DNA from: an uncultured Clostridia bacterium
GTDB taxonomy: Bacteria > Bacillota > Clostridia > UBA1381
Reading direction: 5' to 3'
DNA: 12,932 nucleotides
Assembly: GCA_944391255.1 (NCBI GenBank)
Contig: CALXSW010000158.1
Coordinates: 1-12,932 of the forward strand
This document shows positions 1 to 5,708 of this stretch, in pieces. Position 1 is the first letter of the stretch. The number at the start of each line of letters is the position of its first letter. Under the pieces are notes generated by a model. It was not told the DNA's origin and searched no databases. It worked only from the letters and a program-made list of their open reading frames with translations. The position numbers and the translations under genes were made by a program.

Positions 1-727
1 GCTTCATATCTGTTGTGGCTATAAGCTGATGCGCGCGCGCTGTTCTTACGGCGTTTAAGTAATCGATAAACGTGTCGCCTATCATTTTTTTAAAAACAAG
101 ACAGAAATTTGATTTGCTCATGTGTACATAATTGCAGATAAAGTCAAGATCTATATATTTGTCATAGTTTGAATTGACGTAAGCGACAGCTGTATATACC
201 GGCGACGCTGATTTGCTGCTTTCAAGCAGTGTGAGCGACGGGAGATTTTTTGTGCAGACGCATATGAAATCCATAAGCAGCGCTACAGCCATCTGTTTCA
301 TTTTGTCAGCGTGATGCGAGCCGTATCCGCTGTACGACTGAGCGTGTTTAAAAAGAAAAAGAGCTTTTTCAAATTCCGTATCATTCAGCTCTATAACGCA
401 TGACGGCACACCTTTTAGCATATCATCTGTTTCCTTGTCAGACAGCACAGACGAAACGGAAATCGGCGCGAAATTAAGCAGAAACCGCTTGAATCTCGGA
501 TCATCGGCTGAGCTTGTCATATGCAGCTCAAACGGGGCGATTATATATAGACTTCCCCGTTTTAAGAGATATTTCTGATTGTCAAACGACAAAAAGCGTT
601 CTCCCTCCACTTGAAGATATATTTCGTATGCGTCATGGTAATGCTGACACTTCATATCGAACGGAAATATATTTTCAAGAAAGCTTATATTTGCCGGTAT
701 TACCTTCTGAAAAACAGGTTCTCTCAT
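1..727 (-). CDS. AraC-family transcriptional regulator (partial, C-terminus beyond the left edge)
   Basis: The first 242 residues are visible on the minus strand; the gene runs off the left edge. The ATG at 727-725 has AAGGAG (735-740) seven bases upstream. An N-terminal cupin-like sensor is suggested by HYHDAYEIYLQVEGE (residues about 29-43) followed by KRGSLYIIAPFELHM. From about residue 175 comes the AraC helix-turn-helix region: TAVAYVNSNYDKYIDLDFIC, then MSKSNFCLVFKKMIGDTF and DYLNAVRTARAHQLI, the usual first HTH and linker helix. The second HTH lies outside the window. It is divergent from the GH2 glycosidase-like gene across about 170 bases, the usual layout for a sugar-responsive AraC activator and its target. 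The ligand is unknown; a galactoside or rhamnose-containing saccharide is an inference from neighbours only. Confidence 0.88.
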   Translation of the reverse strand, partial: MREPVFQKVIPANISFLENIFPFDMKCQHYHDAYEIYLQVEGERFLSFDNQKYLLKRGSLYIIAPFELHMTSSADDPRFKRFLLNFAPISVSSVLSDKETDDMLKGVPSCVIELNDTEFEKALFLFKHAQSYSGYGSHHADKMKQMAVALLMDFICVCTKNLPSLTLLESSKSASPVYTAVAYVNSNYDKYIDLDFICNYVHMSKSNFCLVFKKMIGDTFIDYLNAVRTARAHQLIATTDMK

Positions 728-760
728 ATGCGCGCTCCTTTCAAAAAACAGCTTATATAT

Positions 761-789
761 ATAATACCATACAGAGTTATAAAAAGCAA
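761..789 (-). promoter_or_regulatory. Putative sigma-A promoter of the araC-type gene
   Basis: Read on the minus strand there is TTGCTT (789-784), a 17-base spacer and TATTAT (766-761), about 33 bases before the start codon. It is the best-spaced pair in the divergent intergenic region. No mapped transcript start supports it. Confidence 0.5.
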
Positions 790-841
790 GAAATATTTAA
801 GAATATTGTGCGGTTTTTTTTAAATAATAAGAATTTAATTA

Positions 842-870
842 TAGTTATTTGAAGAAATTTCTGATATAAT
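842..870 (+). promoter_or_regulatory. Putative weak promoter of the GH2-like gene
   Basis: A perfect -10 box TATAAT sits at 865-870, about 30 bases before the gene. At 17-base spacing the -35 (842-847, TAGTTA) matches the consensus at only three of six positions. A strong -10 with a poor -35 fits activator-dependent expression, presumably by the divergent AraC protein. The upstream stretch 785-850 is very AT-rich and carries AATATT twice at a ten-base period (792-797, 802-807). Confidence 0.4.
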
Positions 871-900
871 TCTATTATCGAGCTAAAGGGAGTGGTCATG

Positions 901-2049
901 ATGGCTAAGATCAGATTTGACAGGGACTGGCTGTTTTATCGCGGTGAGCTTCCGCCGTATTCAGACACTGATATGTGGGGCGGGGCTAAAGCGAAAGGCT
1001 TTATGTTCGGAGCCGCGTCCATGGGATTTGACGATTCGAGCTGGAGGAAGGTAGAGCTTCCGCATGACTACGTAATGGAGGGCGATTACACCCGTAATAG
1101 AAGCGAGAGCAGAATGATGCGCAGTATACCGGAAATGGAGAGCATCGACAGCAGGCATTTCGCCGGCGGCTCGCTTTCTGGCGGGATCGGGTGGTACAGG
1201 AAAACGTTCGCGGTAAATGGGGAGAGAGCCCGCGGACGTGTGTACATCCATTTTGATGGCGTCTATCGTGACAGCACTGTGTTTTTAAATGAGTATATTG
1301 TCGGCAGACATAGCAGCGGCTACACGGGATTTTGCTATGATATAACGGATTTTATAGATTTTGAGAGAGAGAATGTCATAGCGGTGCGTGTAGACTCATC
1401 AGGCCGTGAGGGCTGGTGGTATGAGGGCGGTGGAATATACCGCCATGTATGGCTTGAATATAAGGAGAACATACATATCGCCGCGGACGGAGTTTATCTG
1501 TACGAGGACATATCTGATGATATGAAAAAAGCGGTGATCCATGCGGAAACTGAGATAATAAACAGAGAAACAACAGATCAGAAAGTCACGGTAAGAACGA
1601 CTGTGTACGCGGCGAACGGGAGCGCTGCGTGTTCAGGGGAGAGAGAGATTTCTATCGGGCAATGGGACAGAGAGATATGCTGTCAGGAGATAGAACTGGA
1701 AAATGTGCATTTGTGGGACGTAGATGATCCGTATTTGTACACCGTTAAGACTGAGATCATAAAAGACGGGGAAGTTACAGATACAGAGATAAACAACATC
1801 GGTATCCGCAAATGTTTTTTTAATGCTGAGTATGGGTTCTTTTTAAACGGCAGGAATCTTAAAATAAAGGGAGTATGCTGTCATCATGACCACGCCGGCG
1901 TCGGCATAGGAGTGCCGGACAGTGTCTGGGAATACCGCATCGATCAGATAAAGAGCATCGGTGCTAACGGATACCGTTCGGCTCATTATCCTATGTCAAA
2001 GGAAATGCTCGATATATGTGACAGGAAAGGGATAAAATATTTTTTATAA
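901..2049 (+). CDS. GH2 beta-galactosidase-like protein, C-terminally truncated (probable pseudogene)
   Basis: The 382-residue product matches the N-terminal half of glycoside hydrolase family 2 enzymes. A sugar-binding jelly-roll domain (about 1-190) contains GGIGWYRKTF, HFDGVYRDSTVFLNEY and REGWWYEGGGIYRHVWL. An Ig-like domain (about 195-310) follows, and then the beginning of the TIM barrel with KGVCCHHDH (323-331) and YRSAHYP (358-364). The protein ends at DRKGIKYFL. Full GH2 enzymes are roughly 700-1000 residues; the acid/base and nucleophile glutamates lie beyond this point and are absent, so hydrolase activity is not expected. There is no signal peptide. ATG 901 is chosen because AAAGGGAG (885-892) lies eight bases upstream; ATG 898 is possible, while GTG 892 would overlap that site. 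The rhaM-type promoter begins seven bases after the stop, so the 3' part looks deleted rather than frameshifted. Confidence 0.8.
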   Translation: MAKIRFDRDWLFYRGELPPYSDTDMWGGAKAKGFMFGAASMGFDDSSWRKVELPHDYVMEGDYTRNRSESRMMRSIPEMESIDSRHFAGGSLSGGIGWYRKTFAVNGERARGRVYIHFDGVYRDSTVFLNEYIVGRHSSGYTGFCYDITDFIDFERENVIAVRVDSSGREGWWYEGGGIYRHVWLEYKENIHIAADGVYLYEDISDDMKKAVIHAETEIINRETTDQKVTVRTTVYAANGSAACSGEREISIGQWDREICCQEIELENVHLWDVDDPYLYTVKTEIIKDGEVTDTEINNIGIRKCFFNAEYGFFLNGRNLKIKGVCCHHDHAGVGIGVPDSVWEYRIDQIKSIGANGYRSAHYPMSKEMLDICDRKGIKYFL

Positions 2050-2055
2050 AGCTTA

Positions 2056-2084
2056 TTGACAAGTCGGCTCTTGTATTGTATAAT
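2056..2084 (+). promoter_or_regulatory. Near-consensus sigma-A promoter of the rhamnose mutarotase gene
   Basis: A perfect TTGACA (2056-2061), a 17-base spacer and a perfect TATAAT (2079-2084) lie about 35 bases before the start codon. TATAATAG is repeated at 2088-2095, but that copy is too far from the -35 box. Such a strong promoter suggests substantial expression independent of the upstream GH2 remnant. Confidence 0.85.
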
Positions 2085-2119
2085 AGTTATAATAGAAAAA
2101 CTTTAGGGAGGAAAATACA

Positions 2120-2443
2120 ATGGTGAGAAAAGCGTTGACTATGAAGGTTTATCCTGAATATATAGACGAGTACATAAAGCGTCATAATGAGCTGTGGCCG
2201 GAGATGAGAGATGTTATAATGTCACACGGCTGCAAGACATACTCGATCTTTGTTGACAGAGAAACAAAGATACTTTACGCGTATCTTGAGATCGAGGACG
2301 AGGCTGAATGGGCTAAGGTAGCGGATACAGAGATAAACAGAAAGTGGTGGGATTACATGGCTCCGATAATGGAGACTAATCCTGACAACAGTCCTGTTGA
2401 GATACCGCTTGAAGAAGCGTTCCATATTGGTATAGAAGAATAA
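2120..2443 (+). CDS. rhaM: L-rhamnose mutarotase
   Basis: This 107-residue protein matches RhaM/RhaU, the small ferredoxin-like fold enzyme that interconverts the alpha and beta anomers of L-rhamnose ahead of rhamnose isomerase in the cytoplasm. Visible family features are MVRKALTM at the N-terminus, EYIKRHNELWPEM with Tyr18 and His22 (His22 is the catalytic position in E. coli RhaM), SHG at 35-37, KWWDYM at 75-80 and NPDNSP at 87-92. The length equals the family norm of about 104. AGGGAGG (2105-2111) lies eight bases before the ATG. It has its own promoter and terminator, so it is monocistronic here, without rhaA, rhaB or rhaD in the window. Together with the AraC gene and the GH2 remnant it points to use of rhamnose-containing plant glycans. 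Confidence 0.9.
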   Translation: MVRKALTMKVYPEYIDEYIKRHNELWPEMRDVIMSHGCKTYSIFVDRETKILYAYLEIEDEAEWAKVADTEINRKWWDYMAPIMETNPDNSPVEIPLEEAFHIGIEE

Positions 2444-2455
2444 TTGTTAAATGTT

Positions 2456-2485
2456 ACGGACGTTCGTTGCAGCGTCCGTTTTTTT
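2456..2485 (+). terminator. Intrinsic terminator after rhaM
   Basis: A perfect seven-pair stem ACGGACG/CGTCCGT (2456-2462 with 2473-2479) with a ten-base loop runs directly into seven T residues (2479-2485). It lies 13 bases after the rhaM stop codon. Confidence 0.88.
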
Positions 2486-2536
2486 GTCTTTTTCAGGCTG
2501 AAAGAGTCAGATCTGAATGGGCGCTGATGTTTTTTT
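2470..2536 (+). terminator. Possible second terminator sharing an arm with the first
   Basis: Bases 2470-2481 can pair with 2515-2526 over 12 consecutive pairs, three of them G-T wobbles. The stem is followed by three bases and then seven T residues (2530-2536). Its 5' arm contains the 3' arm of the preceding terminator, so the two folds exclude each other. The 33-base loop includes a small CTGA/TCAG hairpin (2498-2510). It ends 12 bases before the glnA -35 box and may simply insulate glnA. Confidence 0.4.
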
Positions 2537-2547
2537 ATTCAAAGATA

Positions 2548-2576
2548 TTGAAAAAAAATAATATTTGTGCTAAAAT
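2548..2576 (+). promoter_or_regulatory. Sigma-A promoter of glnA with extended -10
   Basis: TTGAAA (2548-2553), a 17-base spacer and TAAAAT (2571-2576) preceded by TG one base upstream lie about 30 bases before the ATG. The leader from this promoter would be only about 24 bases, which leaves no room for an RNA attenuator between it and glnA. Confidence 0.75.
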
Positions 2577-2606
2577 GAATTAAAAAATATATAGGAGGCA
2601 GCATCA

Positions 2607-3938
2607 ATGACAGCTAAAGAAATTATAATGCAGAGAGTCGCAGATGAAGATGTAAGATTTATAAGACTCCAGTTTACTGATGTTTTCGGCAGACTGAGAA
2701 ATATGGCTATAACCGTTGACAGACTTGAAGAGGCGCTGAATAATGAGTGCATATTTGACGGATCGGCTATAGATGGTTTTGCGAGTGTTGAAGAGAGTGA
2801 TCTTTATCTTCACCCTGATCTGAGCACGTTTGCCATATTCCCATGGCGTCCGCGCAACGGAAAAGTGGCGCGCCTTATCTGTGATGTGTATACTCCGGAC
2901 GGAAAGCCTCTTGAATACAATCCGAGACTTGTTCTCGAAAAGGTGATTAAGGAAGCAGAGAACATGGGATATACGTTCAAGATAGGACCGGAGATAGAAT
3001 TTTTCCTGTTCAATACGGACGAGCGCGGTAATCCGATAAGGGAAACGCATGACAAGGGAAGCTATTTTGACATGTCGCCGCTTGACGGGGGCGAGAACAC
3101 AAGACGAGATATATGTCTTATCCTTGAGGAGATGGGTTATCATATATGCGCGTCACATCACGAGATGGCGGACGGTGCGCATGAGATAGTGTTCAAGGCA
3201 GATGACGCGCTCACTACGGCAGACAGGATAGTTACGTTTAAGACAGTGGTAAAAACTATAGCGAAGCGAAACGGACTTCATGCTACGTTTATGCCGAAGC
3301 CGCTTGAGGACGAGTGGGGATCGGGTATGCATTTAAATATGAACCTTGAAAAGGACGGCAAGAACCTTTTCGCGTATGATCCGGACACAAAGAAATTTTC
3401 ACATGAAACGTATCGATTCATAGCCGGACTTCTTCACTATACGCCTGAGATAGTATGTCTTACTAATCCGACTGTAAACTCGTACACGAGATTCATATCT
3501 GGAGATGACGCTCCGAACCATATCTCATGGTCGGAAAATAACAGAAGTCTGCTTATCCGCGCTATACCTACGCGTGAGACGGGCGGCGGATATATAGAAT
3601 ATCGTTCTCCGGACGGCACCGCAAACCCATATCTTGCCATAGCGGCAATACTTAAAGCCGGACTTAAAGGAATAGAGGACGACAGCATACCTCTTCCGCC
3701 GAATATATGCATGGATATAAAGAAGCTCAGCGAGGAAGAGCTTAAGATGCTCGGCATAAAAAAGATGCCGGTAAATCTTCATGCAGCGCTTGAAAAGGCT
3801 AAGGGATCGGCGCTTGTAGAGGAGATACTCGGAGAAAAGCTTAAGGAAAATTATATAAGATCAAAGGAAGCAGAATATGAGTCATACCTGCGCTCAATAA
3901 GCGAATGGGAGATCAATAATTATTTTGTTCAGTACTGA
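2607..3938 (+). CDS. glnA: Glutamine synthetase, type I
   Basis: ATP-dependent ligation of ammonium to glutamate gives glutamine, the first half of the GS/GOGAT cycle with GltBD downstream. The 443-residue length matches GSI-alpha enzymes (about 444), which lack the adenylylation loop of GSI-beta. Visible features are the beta-grasp domain with GSAIDGFASVEESD (52-65), GPEIEFF (127-133) carrying metal ligands Glu129 and Glu131, SHHEMADGAHEI (183-194), MPKPLEDEWGSGMH (229-242), NPTVNSY before the flap, NNRSLLIR (311-318) and RSPDGTANPYL (333-343). Three positions differ from most bacterial GSI proteins: flap Glu is Asp301, the Arg usually found before the IE-R strand is Tyr329, and the Arg equivalent to B. 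subtilis Arg62 is Ser60. AGGAGG (2593-2598) lies eight bases before the ATG. The regulator gene follows with no evident terminator, so cotranscription is possible. Confidence 0.93.
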   Translation: MTAKEIIMQRVADEDVRFIRLQFTDVFGRLRNMAITVDRLEEALNNECIFDGSAIDGFASVEESDLYLHPDLSTFAIFPWRPRNGKVARLICDVYTPDGKPLEYNPRLVLEKVIKEAENMGYTFKIGPEIEFFLFNTDERGNPIRETHDKGSYFDMSPLDGGENTRRDICLILEEMGYHICASHHEMADGAHEIVFKADDALTTADRIVTFKTVVKTIAKRNGLHATFMPKPLEDEWGSGMHLNMNLEKDGKNLFAYDPDTKKFSHETYRFIAGLLHYTPEIVCLTNPTVNSYTRFISGDDAPNHISWSENNRSLLIRAIPTRETGGGYIEYRSPDGTANPYLAIAAILKAGLKGIEDDSIPLPPNICMDIKKLSEEELKMLGIKKMPVNLHAALEKAKGSALVEEILGEKLKENYIRSKEAEYESYLRSISEWEINNYFVQY

Positions 3939-3939
3939 T

Positions 3940-3969
3940 TTGACATAAAATTGCTTATCGTGATTAAAT
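3940..3969 (+). promoter_or_regulatory. Putative promoter of the ANTAR regulator gene
   Basis: A perfect TTGACA (3940-3945) begins one base after the glnA stop codon, with TTAAAT (3964-3969) at 18-base spacing. The -10 box matches four of six positions. It would give the regulator expression separate from glnA. Confidence 0.4.
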
Positions 3970-3976
3970 AAACGCA

Positions 3977-4014
3977 CCGGGGGGGGGCAGAAGCATCTGA
4001 CCGGGAAAAGGGGG
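3977..4014 (+). other. G-rich leader with a nine-G tract ahead of the ANTAR gene
   Basis: The untranslated stretch holds G9 (3979-3987), GGG (4003-4005) and GGGGG (4010-4014), the last serving as the ribosome binding site. CAGA/TCTG (3988-3991, 3996-3999) can form a small hairpin, and CCGG occurs at both 3977-3980 and 4001-4004, which can pair. The tract could be slippage-prone in replication or sequencing. It is outside the coding frame, so length changes would alter the leader and not the protein. Confidence 0.45.
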
Positions 4015-4022
4015 ATTGTTTT

Positions 4023-4553
4023 TTGGACAGAATTATTTTAGCCTTTTCCAAGGACGAGACCGCGCGGAAGATCCGTATGATGCTTGACGGAAGCGGATAT
4101 AGAATACATGGCATGGTCTGCCATTCAGCGTCCGAGCTGCTCAGAACAGCCGATGAATATGACGATGTGCTTATAATCATGGGCTATAAGCTGCCGGATA
4201 TGGTGGTCGATGATATATATGAATATATGAACGGCACGGCGAAAATACTGTCTATCGTGAAGCCGGAACGGCTTGAAGATATAGAAAACGAGGATATTTT
4301 CGCGCTGCCGCTGCCGATGACAAGAAACAGACTGCTTGACGCGATAGGTATGCTCTGCGGCGGAGTGGAGCATATCGGGAAAAAGCAGACGGAGAGGTCT
4401 CCGGAGGAAATGAAATTGATTGAGAGCGCAAAGCTGTTCCTTATGGAAAATTATCATATGACAGAGGATCAGGCGCATAGATTTATGCAGAAAAGAAGTA
4501 TGGACAGCGGTTCTAAAATGGTTGACACCGCAAGAGTAATATTGAATATATGA
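4023..4553 (+). CDS. nitR: ANTAR-domain RNA-binding antiterminator, NitR-like, with degenerate receiver
   Basis: The 176-residue protein has an N-terminal receiver-like fold (about 1-115) and a C-terminal ANTAR domain (about 128-176, with IESAKLFLMENYHMTEDQAHRFMQKRSMD and MVDTARVIL). ANTAR domains bind paired RNA hairpins and block overlapping terminators. In the receiver, the place where a phosphoacceptor Asp is expected reads IIMGYKLPDM, and the N-terminal acidic pair is replaced by AFSKDE, so phosphorylation is unlikely. The glnA-ANTAR-glutamate synthase association is known from Clostridium saccharobutylicum NitR, which controls nitrogen genes. TTG 4023 is the start: GGGGG (4010-4014) lies eight bases upstream, the family N-terminus aligns there, and the open frame has no ATG or GTG before it. 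dapF follows 21 bases later. The likely target is the gltB leader. The symbol rests on similarity of domain and context. Confidence 0.85.
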   Translation: MDRIILAFSKDETARKIRMMLDGSGYRIHGMVCHSASELLRTADEYDDVLIIMGYKLPDMVVDDIYEYMNGTAKILSIVKPERLEDIENEDIFALPLPMTRNRLLDAIGMLCGGVEHIGKKQTERSPEEMKLIESAKLFLMENYHMTEDQAHRFMQKRSMDSGSKMVDTARVILNI

Positions 4554-4574
4554 TTATGGAGGAATAAATTACAG

Positions 4575-5420
4575 ATGCAGACATTCAGATTCACAAAAAT
4601 GCACGGAGCGGGCAATGACTATATATATGTTGACTGCACGGAGAAAATGCTCACGAATATAAACGAAACGGCGAGAAAGGTTTCAGACCGTCATTTCGGA
4701 ATAGGCTCGGACGGACTTGTTCTTATATGCAAGTCAGACAAGGCTGATTTCAGAATGGATATGTACAACAGTGACGGATCGCAGGCTGAAATGTGCGGCA
4801 ACGCAACGCGCTGTGTCGGAAAATATGTGCATGACAAGGGGCTCACGGATAAGACGACTATAACGCTTGAAACGCTTGCCGGTATAAAGATACTTGAGCT
4901 GAATCTTGGAGATGACGGAACGGTAAAGACTGTAAGGGTAAATATGGGCGCGCCGGAGCTTGTGCCGAAAAATATACCTATAGACAGCGAAAAGGACAGA
5001 TTTATAATGGAGCCTGTTGAGGTATGCGGCAAAGAATATAAGGTAACGGGCGTATCGATGGGCAATCCGCACGCGGTGACATATATAGATGACACGGATA
5101 GCCTTGAGATAGAGAAGATCGGGCCTGAATTTGAAACGCACAAGCTGTTTCCTAAGAAGATAAATACGGAGTTTGCGCAGATAGTTGACAGGAACACGAT
5201 AAAGATGCGCGTATGGGAGCGCGGCGCGGGTGAAACTCTCGCCTGCGGAACGGGAGCGTGCGCCACTCTTGTAGCGTCAACGCTTACCGGATTTGTGGAC
5301 GGCGAGGCGGATCTCGTGCTGCTCGGCGGAACGCTCCATATAAAATGGGATAAGGACGATAACAATGTATATATGACAGGTCCGGCAGAATTTGTGTTTG
5401 ACGGAGAGATAACGATCTGA
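4575..5420 (+). CDS. dapF: Diaminopimelate epimerase
   Basis: This cytoplasmic PLP-independent racemase converts LL- to meso-diaminopimelate, the last step before lysine and the precursor of peptidoglycan cross-links. The 281-residue length is typical. FTKMHGAGNDY (6-16) opens the first domain. The two catalytic cysteines are visible: Cys74 in MCGNATRC and Cys224 in ACGTGACA. MGNPHAV and WERGAGET are further substrate-site motifs. GGAGG (4558-4562) lies 12 bases before the ATG, slightly long but usable. The gene starts 21 bases after the ANTAR regulator gene and is probably cotranscribed with it. dapL, the preceding pathway step, follows after about 290 bases with its own promoter. Confidence 0.96.
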   Translation: MQTFRFTKMHGAGNDYIYVDCTEKMLTNINETARKVSDRHFGIGSDGLVLICKSDKADFRMDMYNSDGSQAEMCGNATRCVGKYVHDKGLTDKTTITLETLAGIKILELNLGDDGTVKTVRVNMGAPELVPKNIPIDSEKDRFIMEPVEVCGKEYKVTGVSMGNPHAVTYIDDTDSLEIEKIGPEFETHKLFPKKINTEFAQIVDRNTIKMRVWERGAGETLACGTGACATLVASTLTGFVDGEADLVLLGGTLHIKWDKDDNNVYMTGPAEFVFDGEITI

Positions 5421-5441
5421 CGCGTCTGTAAAGAGGACGGT

Positions 5442-5495
5442 AGCTGCTGAAAATGTGCGCTGCATAAAAAGCGCGCGTATTCAGCGGCTTCTTGT
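5442..5495 (+). terminator. Long stem-loop after dapF, possible weak terminator
   Basis: AGCTGCTGA (5442-5450) pairs with TCAGCGGCT (5481-5489), and GTGCGCT (5455-5461) with AGCGCGC (5470-5476). They are joined by four bases with one mismatch, giving about 19 pairs in all with an eight-base loop. It begins 21 bases after the dapF stop. The following TCTTGT is a poor U-tract, so it may act as an RNA 3' stabiliser or partial terminator rather than a full stop. Confidence 0.4.
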
Positions 5496-5586
5496 ATATG
5501 GGCGAAAATCGGGCAGATAATGCGGATAATGTATATTCTGAAATAAAATACTGTTAAAATCACATAATAATAATGTTTACCTCGGT

Positions 5587-5604
5587 TAATTTTGTGCAAA
5601 ATTA
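5587..5604 (+). promoter_or_regulatory. 18-base dyad beside the dapL promoter (candidate operator)
   Basis: TAATTTTG (5587-5594) and CAAAATTA (5597-5604) are perfect inverted copies around TG. The dyad ends three bases before the -35 box, a position suited to a dimeric DNA-binding activator or repressor. No regulator is assigned. It is flanked by a looser inverted pair of AAT/ATT triplet runs, so part of the symmetry may reflect AT-rich composition. Confidence 0.35.
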
Positions 5605-5607
5605 TTA

Positions 5608-5636
5608 TTGAAATTGTGGCGAAAAAAGTGTAATAT
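5608..5636 (+). promoter_or_regulatory. Sigma-A promoter of dapL
   Basis: TTGAAA (5608-5613), a 17-base spacer and TAATAT (5631-5636) lie about 70 bases before the dapL start. The resulting leader is too short for a lysine riboswitch and no such element is seen. The 5490-5586 stretch upstream shows only a 9-base tandem repeat (5513-5530, one mismatch) and AT-rich DNA. Confidence 0.65.
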
Positions 5637-5708
5637 AGTATATGTAGTATAAGTAAGTAGTATAAAATGTATAAATATTCATTTGTGCATTTGAAAGGAA
5701 CGTGTAAA

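Noticed and set aside
30..42. Alternating GC run near the left edge as a structural (Z-DNA-like) element
   Set aside because: It encodes part of the Thr-Ala-Arg-Ala-His stretch of the AraC-family protein and is explained by coding sequence.
514..852. 112-codon plus-strand frame near the left edge
   Set aside because: It overlaps the AraC-family gene on the other strand and its promoter, has no ribosome site, and ends in Asn/Lys/Ile-rich noise from the AT-rich intergenic DNA.
2604..3143. 179-codon minus-strand frame opposite glnA
   Set aside because: It is antisense to conserved glnA motifs and its product resembles no family; the codon bias of glnA leaves the opposite frame open.
3985..4002. 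Hairpin in the nitR leader as a second ANTAR target
   Set aside because: Opened to a six-base loop it reads AAGCAT, with C at position 4 instead of G, and no terminator overlaps it.
4691..5599. 302-codon open frame on the minus strand opposite dapF
   Set aside because: It is a shadow of dapF: low-complexity Ser/Ile/Val-rich product, no ribosome site, no family features, while dapF on the plus strand is complete with both catalytic cysteines.
5667..5708. Upstream in-frame ATG as dapL start
   Set aside because: There is no ribosome site before 5667, whereas AAAGGA is well placed for ATG 5709 and the conserved N-terminus starts there.
5640..5708. Lysine riboswitch in the dapL leader
   Set aside because: The leader after the likely promoter is only about 65 bases and shows none of the multi-helix layout of an L-box.
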